Part shown: piece by piece, positions 17,517-25,979 of the stretch
Layout: every line of letters starts with the position of its first letter
Numbering within the stretch: position 1 is the stretch's first letter
NCBI RefSeq assembly: GCF_014653695.1
Contig: NZ_BNAR01000004.1
Location: 186,001-250,000, forward strand
From: Lentzea cavernae
GTDB lineage: Bacteria > Actinomycetota > Actinomycetes > Mycobacteriales > Pseudonocardiaceae
Reading direction: 5' to 3'
DNA length: 64,000 bases
The notes under the pieces: generated by a model
The model's database searches: none
Seen by the model: only the letters and a program-made list of their open reading frames with translations
Told to the model about the DNA's origin: nothing
Program-made: the position numbers and the translations under genes

Positions 17517-18452
17517 TCACTTGATGCCGGTGAAGTTCAGGGACTCGACCAGGCGGCGGCCGAGGAAGATCAGCAGTACGAGCACGGGAAGCACGGTCAG
17601 GGTCGAACCGGCCATCAACCCGGTCCAGTCGGGCTGGGTGTTGGGCGACTGCTGCTGGAAGATGCCGAGCGCGACGGTCAGCACCCTGGTCTCCTCCTGG
17701 CGGCCGGTCAGCAGCGGCCACAGGAAGTCCTTCCATGACCACACGGCGGTGGTCAGCCCGATGGTGAGCAACGGGCCGCGGCTCATCGGCAGCACGACGC
17801 GCCAGAACATGCCCCAGCCGCCCACACCGTCCAAAGTGGCCGCCTCCTCGATCTCACGCGGGATCGAGAGGAAGAACTGGCGCAGGAAGAACACCGCGAA
17901 CGGGGTCATGAGCACGCTCGGGGCGACCATGCCCGCGAAGGTGTTCAGCCAGCCGAGGTTCTTCACGAGCACGAAGTTGGGCAGCAGGGTGAAGATCGGC
18001 GGCACCATGAGCGCGGCGATCAGCACGCCGAAGACCAGGTCCCTGCCGGGAAAGCGGAGCCGGGCGAAGGCGTAACCGGCCATCGCGCAGCACATCGTCT
18101 GCACGACCGTGATCAGTCCGCAGTAGACGAACGAGTTGAGCAGGTAGCGCAGGAAGTCGACCTTCGCCCCGGACCCGCCCGCCGCCCGCGCCTCCTGCTG
18201 GCTCGTCAGCCCGAGCACCCGCAGGAAGTTGATCATCGTGGGGTTCTCCGGCAGCAGGCCGACGCCGTCGGTGTACAGGTCGGCGGCGGGTGTGAGCGCG
18301 GTGCGGACCATCCAGTAGAACGGGAAGATCGTCGCCACCGCGGCCACGGCCAGCAGCGCCCAGGCGGCGATCCGGCCCAACGGGATCCGACCTGACGGGT
18401 TCCGGCTCAACGGGATCCCTGTGGCCGGGGTCCGGGTGCGAGCGGGTGTCAT
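17517..18452 (-). CDS. sugar ABC permease, MalG/LacG type
   Basis: A 311-residue inner-membrane permease with about six helices. The first is AAWALLAVAAVATIFPFYWMV. The EAA coupling loop reads EEAATLDGVGGWGMFWRVVLP, typical for binding the ATPase, and the end is LVESLNFTGIK, a common C-terminus for this type. I chose ATG 18452 because GAGGAG lies seven bases upstream; an ATG at 18467 overlapping the previous stop as ATGA is an alternative. It pairs with the permease encoded just upstream to make the channel of the sugar importer. Confidence 0.9.
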   Translation of the reverse strand: MTPARTRTPATGIPLSRNPSGRIPLGRIAAWALLAVAAVATIFPFYWMVRTALTPAADLYTDGVGLLPENPTMINFLRVLGLTSQQEARAAGGSGAKVDFLRYLLNSFVYCGLITVVQTMCCAMAGYAFARLRFPGRDLVFGVLIAALMVPPIFTLLPNFVLVKNLGWLNTFAGMVAPSVLMTPFAVFFLRQFFLSIPREIEEAATLDGVGGWGMFWRVVLPMSRGPLLTIGLTTAVWSWKDFLWPLLTGRQEETRVLTVALGIFQQQSPNTQPDWTGLMAGSTLTVLPVLVLLIFLGRRLVESLNFTGIK

Positions 18453-18463
18453 CGGCGCACTCC

Positions 18464-19417
18464 TCATGCCAGGTCCGAGCGGGAAGCGCGCAGCAGCCGC
18501 ATCTGCACGGCGGTCAGCACCCCGAGCAGCAGAGCGAGCACCACGGCGATGGCGGAGGCGTAGCCCATCCGGAAGTTCGTGAACGCCTGTTCGTAGATGT
18601 AGAAGTAGATGACCCTGGTGGCGCCGACCGGCCCGCCCTTGGTGGTCACCGCGATGGTGTCGAAGATCTGGAACGAGCCGATCAGGGACACCACCAGCAC
18701 CAGGGCGAGCACCGGGCGCAGCAGCGGCAGGGTGATCCGGGTGAACATCCGCCACTCGCCGGCACCGTCCAGGGAGGCGCTTTCGTACAGGTAGCGGGGA
18801 ATCTGCAGCATGCCCGCGTACAGCAGCAGAGCCGTGTAACCGGTGTAGGCCCAGGTGTTGATGCCCGCGACGGTGGGCATCGCCCACGTCGGCGAGGTGA
18901 GGAAGCCGGTGGTGCCGAGCCCCACCGCGCGCAGGACGTGGTTGACGAAGCCGATGTTGGCGTCGAGCATCCACATCCACAGCAGCCCCACGGTGACGTT
19001 GGGGACCAGCCAGGGCACCAGGAGCATCGCGCGGATCGCCACCGACTGGGTCAGGCGGTGCATCAACGTGGCGAGGGCGAGTGCCAGCACGGTCTGCGAG
19101 ACGATGTTCAGCACGACGTAGTAGCCGGTGACCTCGAGCGCGTTCCAGAACTTGTCGTCGTCCACGAGGTCGCGGTAGTTCTCCGCACCCACGAGGTTCG
19201 GCGCGGCCAACATGCCGTAGTCGGTGAGCGAGTAGTAGACGCCCAGCACCGTCGGGTAGGCGTAGAACAGCGCGAAGCCCACCAGCACCGGCGCCAGGAA
19301 CAACCACGCCACTTTGCGGTCGTCGCGTCGCCGTGGTCTCCCGACGGGCTCGCCGGTGCCCGCGAACACTTCGCGATCATCACGGTGCCGTGGTGTCGCG
19401 GTCTTGCTGGCGACCAT
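18464..19417 (-). CDS. sugar ABC permease, MalF/LacF type
   Basis: A 317-residue permease with a charged N-terminal tail and a first helix WLFLAPVLVGFALFYAYPTV, then about five more. Its EAA loop contains YESASLDGAGEWRMFTRITLP. It is the first gene of the leftward sugar-importer set and diverges from the secreted DUF4832 gene. The 151-base gap between them must carry promoters for both directions. With the next gene it forms the heterodimeric translocation pore. Confidence 0.92.
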   Translation of the reverse strand: MVASKTATPRHRDDREVFAGTGEPVGRPRRRDDRKVAWLFLAPVLVGFALFYAYPTVLGVYYSLTDYGMLAAPNLVGAENYRDLVDDDKFWNALEVTGYYVVLNIVSQTVLALALATLMHRLTQSVAIRAMLLVPWLVPNVTVGLLWMWMLDANIGFVNHVLRAVGLGTTGFLTSPTWAMPTVAGINTWAYTGYTALLLYAGMLQIPRYLYESASLDGAGEWRMFTRITLPLLRPVLALVLVVSLIGSFQIFDTIAVTTKGGPVGATRVIYFYIYEQAFTNFRMGYASAIAVVLALLLGVLTAVQMRLLRASRSDLA

Positions 19418-19568
19418 GAACGCGCCTCCGCATCAGGGCCTTCGCGCCTCACCTCTTGCCAGTGGGGCGCTGTTGCTACATATTGATGAGGAATAGTGAA
19501 ACTTTGTCAATCCTCAAGCGGAACTATTTGGACCCTGCAGCTCTCCTAGTCCCCCTGGAGGTCGCACC
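19418..19568. promoter_or_regulatory. divergent promoter region of the carbohydrate locus
   Basis: This gap is clearly AT-richer than its surroundings, especially 19470-19530. A TAGTGAAACTTTG run at 19494-19506 loosely resembles TAGTAAACTGCG in the promoter of the ROK repressor (minus strand, around 14599-14610). A shared ROK operator is possible but I cannot define one reliably. CTGGAGG just before 19569 is the ribosome site of the rightward gene. Confidence 0.45.
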
Positions 19569-21536
19569 ATGTCCACAGCCATGTCCAAGCGCGGGAAGTT
19601 GGTGGCCGCGTTGTGCGCCGCGGCTGTCGCTCTACTGCCCTCCGCGATGCCCGGCCTCACCCACGCCGCGGACGTGTCCGCACAGGGCGTTCCGGCCCGC
19701 CCCGCACCCGGCCCCTCCCCGGATCCGAGCCTGCCCGCCCACGCCCTCGCCACCGCCGACGCACCGCTCGACAACCCGCTCAAGGGGTTCGCCCGCTTCC
19801 TGCAGCCGGGCGTCGACCCGAACGCCGGCTACCCGCTCTCGCTGACCTGGGCCTACTTCGGCCTGTCCGAGGTCATGACGGACCCGAACAACTGCTCCAG
19901 CTACAACTGGAGCATCGTGGACAACGCGCTCAACACGATCGCGGCGGCGGGCAACCACGCGGCGATCCGCCTGTACATGGAGTATCCCGGCGGCGGCACG
20001 GGCACCCATCCCGGCAACGCCGTCCCCGCGTGCTTCAACGGCCAGGTTCCCATGCGGCACAACGCCTACTGGGACACCACGAGCCCGGACTACGACAACC
20101 CGTTCCTGATGAACGGGCTCAAGAACTTCATCACCGCGTTCGGCGCCCGCTACGACGGCGACCCGCGGCTCGGCTACATCCACCTGGGACTGATCGGGTT
20201 GTGGGGTGAGTGGCACACCTGGCCCTACGACACCGACACGTCGGGCGACACCTACCCCAACTACATGCCCACCAACGCGAACGCCGCCGACATCCTCAAC
20301 ACCTACAACCGCGCGTTCACCCGCACCAGGCTCGAACTGCGCTACGCGGACAACGCGGGCGGTGCCGCCAACACCCTGCCGCGCATCGGGTACCACGACG
20401 ACTCGTTCTGCTACCGCGAAGCCGGTCAGGGCGTGACGCTGCCGATCTCCATGGGCGGCGCGCCCTGGGCCCAGTTGCAGAAGGCCCTGGAGAACGGTGT
20501 GGAGAACCGGTGGACCACGGCCTCGATGGGCGGCGAGGTCCGGCCCGAGATCCAGTCGGTCGCGTTCGCCAACTGGCCCGGCGGCTCCGGCCCCGTCGAC
20601 AACATGAAAGCGTGCATCGAGCTCGAGCACACCACGTGGAAGATCAACGAGCGCAGCCTGGAGTACTCCCCCAGCGATCCCAACGTGGCCGCGGCCGTCC
20701 GGTTGATGGGCTACAACCTCACCGTCCGCAACGCCTACTTCCACAACACGGCGCAGGGCACCACCAAGGTCGGAGTGCAGATCGACAACACCGGCGTGGC
20801 CCCGTTCTACTACCCCTGGACCATGAGCCTCGGCTTGAAGGACGCGGCCGGCAACGTGGTCAGGACGTGGGACACCTCCTGGGACCTGCGGGAGGTCCAG
20901 CCCACCCGCATCCGCGCCTTCCCCGACTGGGGAGTCGGCGCCGACCCGACGTACCGGGACTTCGGCCACGCCCGGTACTTCGACGCCCCGGTGGATCTCA
21001 ACGGCCTGAACACCGGCAACTACCGGCTCGTGCTGAAGGCCAAGAACCCCCTGGAAGCGATCAACGCCAACGCCAAGAAGCTGCGCTTCGCCAACGCGGG
21101 CCAGAACCCCGACGGGTGGCTCGACCTCGGTGCGATGACCGTCGGCGCCGGCCAGTCCCAGAGGAGCTACGAGGCCGAAGCCTCGGGCAACACGCTGGCA
21201 GGAGGCGCCGTCACCAGCGCGTGCGGCGGATGTTCCGGCGGCACCAAGGTCGGCTACATCGGCAACGGCGGCACCCTGAGGTTCAACAACGTCGACGGCG
21301 GCACCGGCGGCACGCGCACCGTGACCCTGCACTACGCCACCCAGGAGTCCCGCTCCGCCCGGATCCAGGCCAACGCCCTGGCGCCGCAGACCGTCAGCTT
21401 CCCGCCCACCCCGGACTGGGTCACGCCGAAGACCACCACCGTGTCGGTGACCCTCAGTGCAGGCCAGGGGAACACCATCACCCTCTCGAACCCCTCCGGC
21501 TGGGCACCGGACATCGACAAGATCACCGTGAGCTGA
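19569..21536 (+). CDS. secreted DUF4832 protein with carbohydrate-binding domain
   Basis: A 655-residue exported protein. A signal peptide of about 34 residues ends THAADV. The N-terminal part has DNPLKGFARFLQ, typical of the DUF4874/DUF4832 pair found in putative glycan-active proteins. A barrel-like region includes LGYIHLGLIGLWGEWHTWP, and a DUF4832 beta domain follows (about 370-525). The last 125 residues, starting SYEAEASGNTLAGGA, form a CBM6/CBM35-type carbohydrate-binding module. It diverges from the importer set and is followed by a strong terminator. It may bind or cleave the polymer that feeds the importer. Family call is confident; activity is unproven. Confidence 0.85.
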   Translation: MSTAMSKRGKLVAALCAAAVALLPSAMPGLTHAADVSAQGVPARPAPGPSPDPSLPAHALATADAPLDNPLKGFARFLQPGVDPNAGYPLSLTWAYFGLSEVMTDPNNCSSYNWSIVDNALNTIAAAGNHAAIRLYMEYPGGGTGTHPGNAVPACFNGQVPMRHNAYWDTTSPDYDNPFLMNGLKNFITAFGARYDGDPRLGYIHLGLIGLWGEWHTWPYDTDTSGDTYPNYMPTNANAADILNTYNRAFTRTRLELRYADNAGGAANTLPRIGYHDDSFCYREAGQGVTLPISMGGAPWAQLQKALENGVENRWTTASMGGEVRPEIQSVAFANWPGGSGPVDNMKACIELEHTTWKINERSLEYSPSDPNVAAAVRLMGYNLTVRNAYFHNTAQGTTKVGVQIDNTGVAPFYYPWTMSLGLKDAAGNVVRTWDTSWDLREVQPTRIRAFPDWGVGADPTYRDFGHARYFDAPVDLNGLNTGNYRLVLKAKNPLEAINANAKKLRFANAGQNPDGWLDLGAMTVGAGQSQRSYEAEASGNTLAGGAVTSACGGCSGGTKVGYIGNGGTLRFNNVDGGTGGTRTVTLHYATQESRSARIQANALAPQTVSFPPTPDWVTPKTTTVSVTLSAGQGNTITLSNPSGWAPDIDKITVS

Positions 21537-21542
21537 CCACGG

Positions 21543-21572
21543 GCGGCCCGGGGCAGCTGAGCCCCGGGCCGC
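21543..21572 (+). terminator. strong intrinsic terminator
   Basis: A perfect 12-bp stem (GCGGCCCGGGGC against GCCCCGGGCCGC) with a 6-base loop lies seven bases after the DUF4832 stop. It should largely isolate the next gene from that transcript. Confidence 0.85.
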
Positions 21573-21611
21573 GTTCCACTCCACCATCGGCGCCGTGCGG
21601 AAGGCTTTTCC

Positions 21612-22823
21612 ATGACCACCAACACTCCCGATGACCTCCGTCTCGGCGTCCTCGGTTACGGGCTTCGCGGTTCGATCGCCCTCACCGCCCACCGCCCCGG
21701 CGCGGGCAGCCGGGTCGTCGCACTCGCCGAGCACGACGCGGCCGCGCGGGCGGAAGCGGGCCAGGCCTTCCCCGGCGCGTTGATCACCGCCGACCACCGG
21801 GAGGTCATCGAGTCCCCGGACGTGGACGCCGTCGTGGTCCTCACCCCCGACCACACCCACTGCGATCTCGCGTGCCAGGTCCTCAAGGCGGGCAAGCCCG
21901 TCTTCGTCGAGAAGCCGCTGGACATCTCGATCGAACGGTGCGACGAACTGCTGCGCACCGCCTACGAGACCGGCAGCCGCCTCTACGTCGGGCACAACAT
22001 GCGGCACATGCCCGTGGTCCGCCTGATGCGCGACATCATCACGCGGGGCGAGATCGGCCAGGTCAAAACGGTGTGGGTGCGGCACTTCGTCGGTTCCGGC
22101 GGCGACTACTACTTCAAGGACTGGCACGCCGAACGCCGTTACACCAACGGACTGCTGCTGCAGAAGGCCAGCCACGACCTCGACGTCCTGCACTGGCTCG
22201 CGAACGGCTACAGCCGGCAGGTGCAGGCCTTCGGAGACCTGATGGTCTACGGCGACAACCCGCACCGTCGCCCTCCCGGCGAGCCCAAGCACGCGGACTG
22301 GCACAACGAGAACGGCAACTGGCCGCCGCACACCCAGCGCGGGCTCAACCCCGTCATCGACGTCGAGGACGTGTCACTGGTGAACCTGCGCCTGGACAAC
22401 GGAGTGCTGGCCGCCTACCAGCAATGCCACTTCACCCCGGACTACTGGCGCAACTACACCGTCATCGGCGACGCCGGCCGCCTCGAGAACTTCGGCGACG
22501 GACCCGGCGCGGTGGTGAAGGTGTGGAACTCCCGCCGCGCCTGCTACAGCGACCAGGCCGACGCCCAGTACCTCGTGCCGGACGCAGAGGACGACGACGG
22601 GCACGGCGGCGCCGACCCGCTCCTGATCGACGAGTTCCTGCGGTTCGCGCGAGAAGGCGGCGTCACGGACACCTCCCCCGTGGCCGCCCGCATGGCCGTC
22701 GCGGCCGGGGTGCGGGCCACCGAGTCCCTCCGCGCCGGCGGCGTCCCGCACGAGGTGCCGGATCTCGCCCCGGAGTTGGTGTCCTACTTCGAAAGCGGGC
22801 AGGACACGTCGGCGCGGCCGTAG
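21612..22823 (+). CDS. Gfo/Idh/MocA-family oxidoreductase
   Basis: A 403-residue NAD(P)-dependent sugar dehydrogenase-like protein. The Rossmann domain starts LGVLGYGLRGS, with LTPDHTH and the conserved EKPLDIS motif, whose Lys is catalytic in the family. The C-terminal substrate domain contains ASHDLDVLHWLANG. Members oxidise or epimerise sugars, inositols or glycosides. The gene lies 75 bases after the DUF4832 gene, across a terminator, so a promoter may sit in that gap. It probably processes a sugar imported by this locus. Substrate unknown. Confidence 0.88.
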   Translation: MTTNTPDDLRLGVLGYGLRGSIALTAHRPGAGSRVVALAEHDAAARAEAGQAFPGALITADHREVIESPDVDAVVVLTPDHTHCDLACQVLKAGKPVFVEKPLDISIERCDELLRTAYETGSRLYVGHNMRHMPVVRLMRDIITRGEIGQVKTVWVRHFVGSGGDYYFKDWHAERRYTNGLLLQKASHDLDVLHWLANGYSRQVQAFGDLMVYGDNPHRRPPGEPKHADWHNENGNWPPHTQRGLNPVIDVEDVSLVNLRLDNGVLAAYQQCHFTPDYWRNYTVIGDAGRLENFGDGPGAVVKVWNSRRACYSDQADAQYLVPDAEDDDGHGGADPLLIDEFLRFAREGGVTDTSPVAARMAVAAGVRATESLRAGGVPHEVPDLAPELVSYFESGQDTSARP

Positions 22824-22857
22824 CTCGAACCGGGTTTCCGGCGTGGCGGGGTGCGCC

Positions 22858-23508
22858 TCACCGCGCCTTCGGCTCGGGGGCGTAGAACGCCGCGGTGGCC
22901 TCCACCGCGGCCGCCACGTGATCCGGATCGCCGCCTGCGGCGAGGTGAGCCTCACCCCACGCCGCGGCGCTGCGCCGAACGAACTCCCGCCCCTCGGGCG
23001 AGGCAGGGAACTCGTCGTGGTCGAGAATCCCGCCGTCGGCCAGGAAACGAGTCAGCGCGAGGAGGTGCAGGTCCCAGCCCACACCGCCGGCGCCGGGGCC
23101 GTAGGTCGGGAACATCGGCTCGCCGACGGCCGCCGCGTGGACCAGTTCGAACACGGTGTCCCCGGCAAGGCCTGGGGACAGCCGCACCTCGACCTCGCTC
23201 GTGCCCGGCCACTCGTCGGCTTCCGGCCCGAAGAGCCAGGACACCCGCAGCAGCCGCGGCGGGTCGCACCGGAGGACCTCCCCGTGTTCACCGCCGTCCA
23301 ACTGGAACGACCCGCCCAGCCGGAGGTCACCGGTGACCGGCTTCAGCCAGCGGCCCAGCCGCTCGGGGTCGGTGATGGCGTTCCACACGTCCTCGACCGG
23401 CGCGTCGTAGCGACGCCGCAACTCCATCGTGTACGCGTCGCCCGCGGGCAACGCCGCTGTTCCCATCGCCCGGCGCGCAGCGGCCAGTTCGTCGAGCACG
23501 TCCTTCAT
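22858..23508 (-). CDS. SRPBCC (AHSA1/START-like) protein
   Basis: A 216-residue protein with an AHSA1-type core at about 25-155. It includes RRYDAPVEDVWNAITDPERLGRWLKPVTGDLRLGG-like phrasing (only the segment DAPVEDVWNAITDPERL is quoted) and ends in a helical C-terminus. This fold makes a hydrophobic pocket for ligands. Its ATG overlaps the stop of the ArsR gene (ATGA), with GAGGGG upstream. ArsR plus SRPBCC is a recurrent operon in actinobacteria; the ligand is usually unknown. Confidence 0.85.
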   Translation of the reverse strand: MKDVLDELAAARRAMGTAALPAGDAYTMELRRRYDAPVEDVWNAITDPERLGRWLKPVTGDLRLGGSFQLDGGEHGEVLRCDPPRLLRVSWLFGPEADEWPGTSEVEVRLSPGLAGDTVFELVHAAAVGEPMFPTYGPGAGGVGWDLHLLALTRFLADGGILDHDEFPASPEGREFVRRSAAAWGEAHLAAGGDPDHVAAAVEATAAFYAPEPKAR

Positions 23509-23876
23509 GTTCTTCCCCTCTCAGACGGATCGGCCTCGTCGTCACCTGCGGTCCGGGACGCGCGCCGGCCGCGGGCGAGCTCAGTGCCCAGGGCGTCGAG
23601 CCGCTGGTTCCAGAACCCGCGAAACCGGTCCAGCCACACGTCGACCTCGCTCAGCGGCGAGGCGTCAACGGCGTAGAACCGGCGAGCCCCCTCTGCCCGG
23701 ACCGACGCGAATCCGCTCTCACGAAGAACGCGGAGGTGCTGGGAGACAGCCGGTTGGGACAGTGCGAACTCGGCCCGGATCACCTCCGTGATCGCACCCG
23801 AGGTCTGCTCGCCGTCGGCGAGCAGTTCGAGGATGCGCCGGCGCACCGGGTCACCGAGGACGTCGAACGCGTTCAC
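23505..23876 (-). CDS. ArsR-family winged-helix regulator
   Basis: A 123-residue regulator with an ArsR winged helix at about 5-80: DPVRRRILELLADGEQT, then LSQPAVSQHLRVLRESGF and a GARRFYAVD wing. No metal-binding cysteine cluster is present, so it is not a typical metal sensor. I chose GTG 23876, which matches the usual family start. GTG 23897 is an in-frame alternative that would place translation almost at the predicted transcription start. It is co-transcribed with the SRPBCC gene. Confidence 0.85.
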   Translation of the reverse strand: MNAFDVLGDPVRRRILELLADGEQTSGAITEVIRAEFALSQPAVSQHLRVLRESGFASVRAEGARRFYAVDASPLSEVDVWLDRFRGFWNQRLDALGTELARGRRASRTAGDDEADPSERGRT

Positions 23877-23899
23877 GGCGGGAATCGTATCAAGCACGA

Positions 23900-23909
23900 C
23901 TTATATAAG
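23900..23909. promoter_or_regulatory. AT-rich palindrome upstream of arsR-type gene
   Basis: CTTATATAAG is a perfect 10-base palindrome in otherwise GC-rich DNA. On the minus strand it contains a good -10 element (TATATA) just upstream of the regulator start. It is a likely combined promoter and autoregulatory operator. Confidence 0.5.
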
Positions 23910-24068
23910 CCAGCGCTGGCATCACGCCGCTCGCCGTCCACCGCGGCTCCGAGCCGCGTTTCCCCAGATGGGAGGACCGGCCACAAATGGCCGGTCGCTG
24001 GCCTGGCTCCGGCGTGCCGCCCCGCCCTGTGATGACCGCGAACGTGGTGTCCCAGGAAGGGGAACGAG

Positions 24069-24761
24069 ATGTCAACGGCCACTCCCGCGGCGCAGGAGCG
24101 AGAACGCAGACTGCGGTTGGTGCGACTGGTGGAGGTCCTGGCCGCTGTCGGCGCGATCACAGCACTGGTCGCCGGCGGCTACCTGGCCGAGGAGTTCGGG
24201 ACCGGCCCGGCACTGGCGATGGTCAGCGGCCTCGCACTGCTGGTGACCGCGTCGCTCACGGCCCGGCGGATCCGGCGGAAGGTGCGGTACCGCGTCGACC
24301 GGCCGAACTCGACCGCGTGGCTGGCGGGGAAGATCGCCGCGGTGTTCGTAGGCGGCGCTGTCGTCGTCTACGTCGCGTGGGCGCTGGAAGTCCCGTCGTT
24401 GCCGCGCAGCCTGGTCGTGTTCGCCCTCATCGGCTCGCTGCTGGCCGTCGTGAACCAGCACGCCGCCCGGTGGACGCTGCTGCAGATCGACGCGACAGGG
24501 GTCAAGCTGGGCCGGACCCACCTGCCGTGGCCTGCCGTGGCACGGCTCGACCTGGCCGGTGCGGCACCGGGCCTCGTGGAGGCCGGCGTCCGGCTCGCGC
24601 CGGGGCACGTCGCCGGCGACGACGCGGTGCGGGGCACCGTGCTCACCGATCTCCCGGCCACCACGGCGATTCCCGCCGCGGCGGCCGACGCGGACCGGAT
24701 CCGGCAGGCCGTCGCCGAGTTCGGCGACCGTCCCGTCGAGGTCGTGGTGAGGACGCCGTGA
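24069..24761 (+). CDS. membrane protein of unknown function, 230 residues
   Basis: Four hydrophobic segments are visible in the first 140 residues: LVEVLAAVGAITALVAGGYL, ALAMVSGLALLVTASL, IAAVFVGGAVVVYVAWAL and LVVFALIGSLLAVV. They are followed by a roughly 90-residue cytoplasmic-looking domain starting WTLLQIDATGVKLG, which resembles the PH-like tail seen on many actinobacterial membrane proteins. GGAAGGGG lies upstream of ATG 24069. The next gene begins inside its stop codon, so the two are coupled. No function can be assigned. Confidence 0.7.
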   Translation: MSTATPAAQERERRLRLVRLVEVLAAVGAITALVAGGYLAEEFGTGPALAMVSGLALLVTASLTARRIRRKVRYRVDRPNSTAWLAGKIAAVFVGGAVVVYVAWALEVPSLPRSLVVFALIGSLLAVVNQHAARWTLLQIDATGVKLGRTHLPWPAVARLDLAGAAPGLVEAGVRLAPGHVAGDDAVRGTVLTDLPATTAIPAAAADADRIRQAVAEFGDRPVEVVVRTP

Positions 24762-25036
24762 CCAGCGGTCCGGAACGGTCGCGGCAGGCCGCCCGCGAGG
24801 CGGCGGACGATCCCCGGCTCTACGGAGCCACGCTCGACCCGGTGTACGCCGACCACTTGTGCGGCATGGACGTACCTGCCGGCATCAAGCGCGGCCGCCG
24901 CCGCGGCGAGGTGGTCCTCACCGCCGCCGCCGTCGCCTACCTGCAGCAGCTCCCGGTCGGATGGGACTGCCACGTCGACGCCGGCAGGAGGCGCATCTAC
25001 TTCGAGGGGGGACCTCACCCGTTGAACCAGCTGTGA
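24758..25036 (+). CDS. small hypothetical protein, 92 residues
   Basis: This begins at GTG 24758, overlapping the TGA of the membrane protein gene (GTGA), which signals translational coupling. The protein contains ERSRQAAREAADDPRLYGA, a GIKRGRRRGEVVL basic segment and VGWDCHVDAGRRRIYFEGG near the end. No membrane segment or signal is present. I do not recognise it; being coupled to the membrane gene suggests a shared role. Confidence 0.6.
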   Translation: MTSGPERSRQAAREAADDPRLYGATLDPVYADHLCGMDVPAGIKRGRRRGEVVLTAAAVAYLQQLPVGWDCHVDAGRRRIYFEGGPHPLNQL

Positions 25037-25130
25037 GTCGCCGAGTCGCGCAGGACCGGGAGCTGATCACTCCACGTGAGCGGCCTGTCCGAAAAGTCGC
25101 TCTGGCCCGAACCTCGCTCCCACCCTTAAT

Positions 25131-25149
25131 TTAGGTTAGGCATACTTAA
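25131..25149. promoter_or_regulatory. DtxR/IdeR iron box upstream of hmuO
   Basis: TTAGGTTAGGCATACTTAA matches 16 of 19 positions of the DtxR/IdeR consensus TTAGGTTAGGCTAACCTAA. It ends ten bases before the haem oxygenase start, so bound repressor would block initiation when iron is plentiful. Confidence 0.9.
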
Positions 25150-25159
25150 GAGGGTGGGG

Positions 25160-25804
25160 ATGACTGCACTGGACGAGAGCTTCGCCGCCCGCTTGCGAGC
25201 GGGCACCCGGCAGGAACACGAGCACGCGGAGCGGTCGGAGTTCGTCGAGGCGCTGCTGAACGGCAGGCTGGAGCTCGACGCCTACGCCGATCTGCTGGGA
25301 CAGAGCCATCTGTTCTACAGCGTCCTGGAGCAGGCGAGCGACCACTGGAAGAACGATCCGCTGGTGGGCGGGTTCGCCATCAGCGGCCTGGCCCGGCGGG
25401 AACCCCTCCGCCGGGATCTGACCCACCTGCTGGGCCACGACTGGCAAACCCGCCTCACCGCACTCCCCTCCACCCAGTCCTATGTGGACCGTTTGCACGA
25501 GGTGTGCTTCACGAAACGCGAAGCATGGGTGGCGCACCACTACACGCGCTACCTCGGCGACCTCTCCGGCGGCCAGGTCATCCGCAGGAAGATGCAGGAG
25601 ATCTACGGCCTGCACGAGGACGGCGTGCGCTTCTACCGGTTCGACGAGGTGGCGAAGCCCAAACCGTTCCGCAACCACTACCGCGCCCTTCTCGACACCA
25701 CCCCCTGGACCGAGACCGAGCGCGACGACCTGGTCGAGGAGACCAACAGGGCGTTCCGCCTCAACCGAGCCGTCTTCGCGGACCTCGCCGCGAAGCACCT
25801 CTGA
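25160..25804 (+). CDS. hmuO: haem oxygenase
   Basis: A 214-residue biliverdin-producing haem oxygenase of the HmuO type. The proximal haem His lies in the N-terminal helix (TRQEHEHAERSEF). The distal helix carries HHYTRYLGDLSGGQVI, whose glycines bend over the haem. The enzyme splits haem to biliverdin, CO and ferrous iron in the cytoplasm, the last step of haem-iron use. ATG 25160 is preferred; GTG 25154 is a possible earlier start. An iron box lies directly upstream and a terminator directly downstream, so it is a separate iron-regulated unit beside the haem uptake operon. Confidence 0.95.
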   Translation: MTALDESFAARLRAGTRQEHEHAERSEFVEALLNGRLELDAYADLLGQSHLFYSVLEQASDHWKNDPLVGGFAISGLARREPLRRDLTHLLGHDWQTRLTALPSTQSYVDRLHEVCFTKREAWVAHHYTRYLGDLSGGQVIRRKMQEIYGLHEDGVRFYRFDEVAKPKPFRNHYRALLDTTPWTETERDDLVEETNRAFRLNRAVFADLAAKHL

Positions 25805-25834
25805 CCGCACCGGAAGCCAACGAGCCTGTCCCGC

Positions 25835-25861
25835 AAGGGTGTCTGCACCGCAGGCACCCTT
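25835..25861 (+). terminator. terminator after hmuO
   Basis: AAGGGTGTCTG and CAGGCACCCTT form an 11-bp stem with one G-T pair and a 5-base loop, 31 bases after the hmuO stop. Confidence 0.75.
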
Positions 25862-25933
25862 GGTCGGCGTGCGCCTGAAGTCCTTTGTAGACAGTGAGAT
25901 GCAGGTCGCACTACCGTCGTCCGGAATGGGAAG

Positions 25934-25952
25934 TTAGGGTTGCCTAGCCTAA
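25934..25952. promoter_or_regulatory. DtxR/IdeR iron box upstream of haem uptake operon
   Basis: TTAGGGTTGCCTAGCCTAA matches 15 of 19 positions of the DtxR/IdeR consensus, including both outer arms. It lies 28 bases before the HtaA-like gene. Confidence 0.85.
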
Positions 25953-25979
25953 GTCGGCCCCATGCATCGGAGTGAAGTC

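Noticed and set aside
17517..19307. 596-codon frame ending in the MalG-type permease
   Set aside because: Only its last 311 residues are real. The earlier part overlaps the MalF-type gene in another frame, and a good ribosome site marks the true start at 18452.
19632..22331. 899-codon open frame on the minus strand
   Set aside because: Antisense to the DUF4832 and Gfo/Idh/MocA genes, with low-complexity shadow composition.
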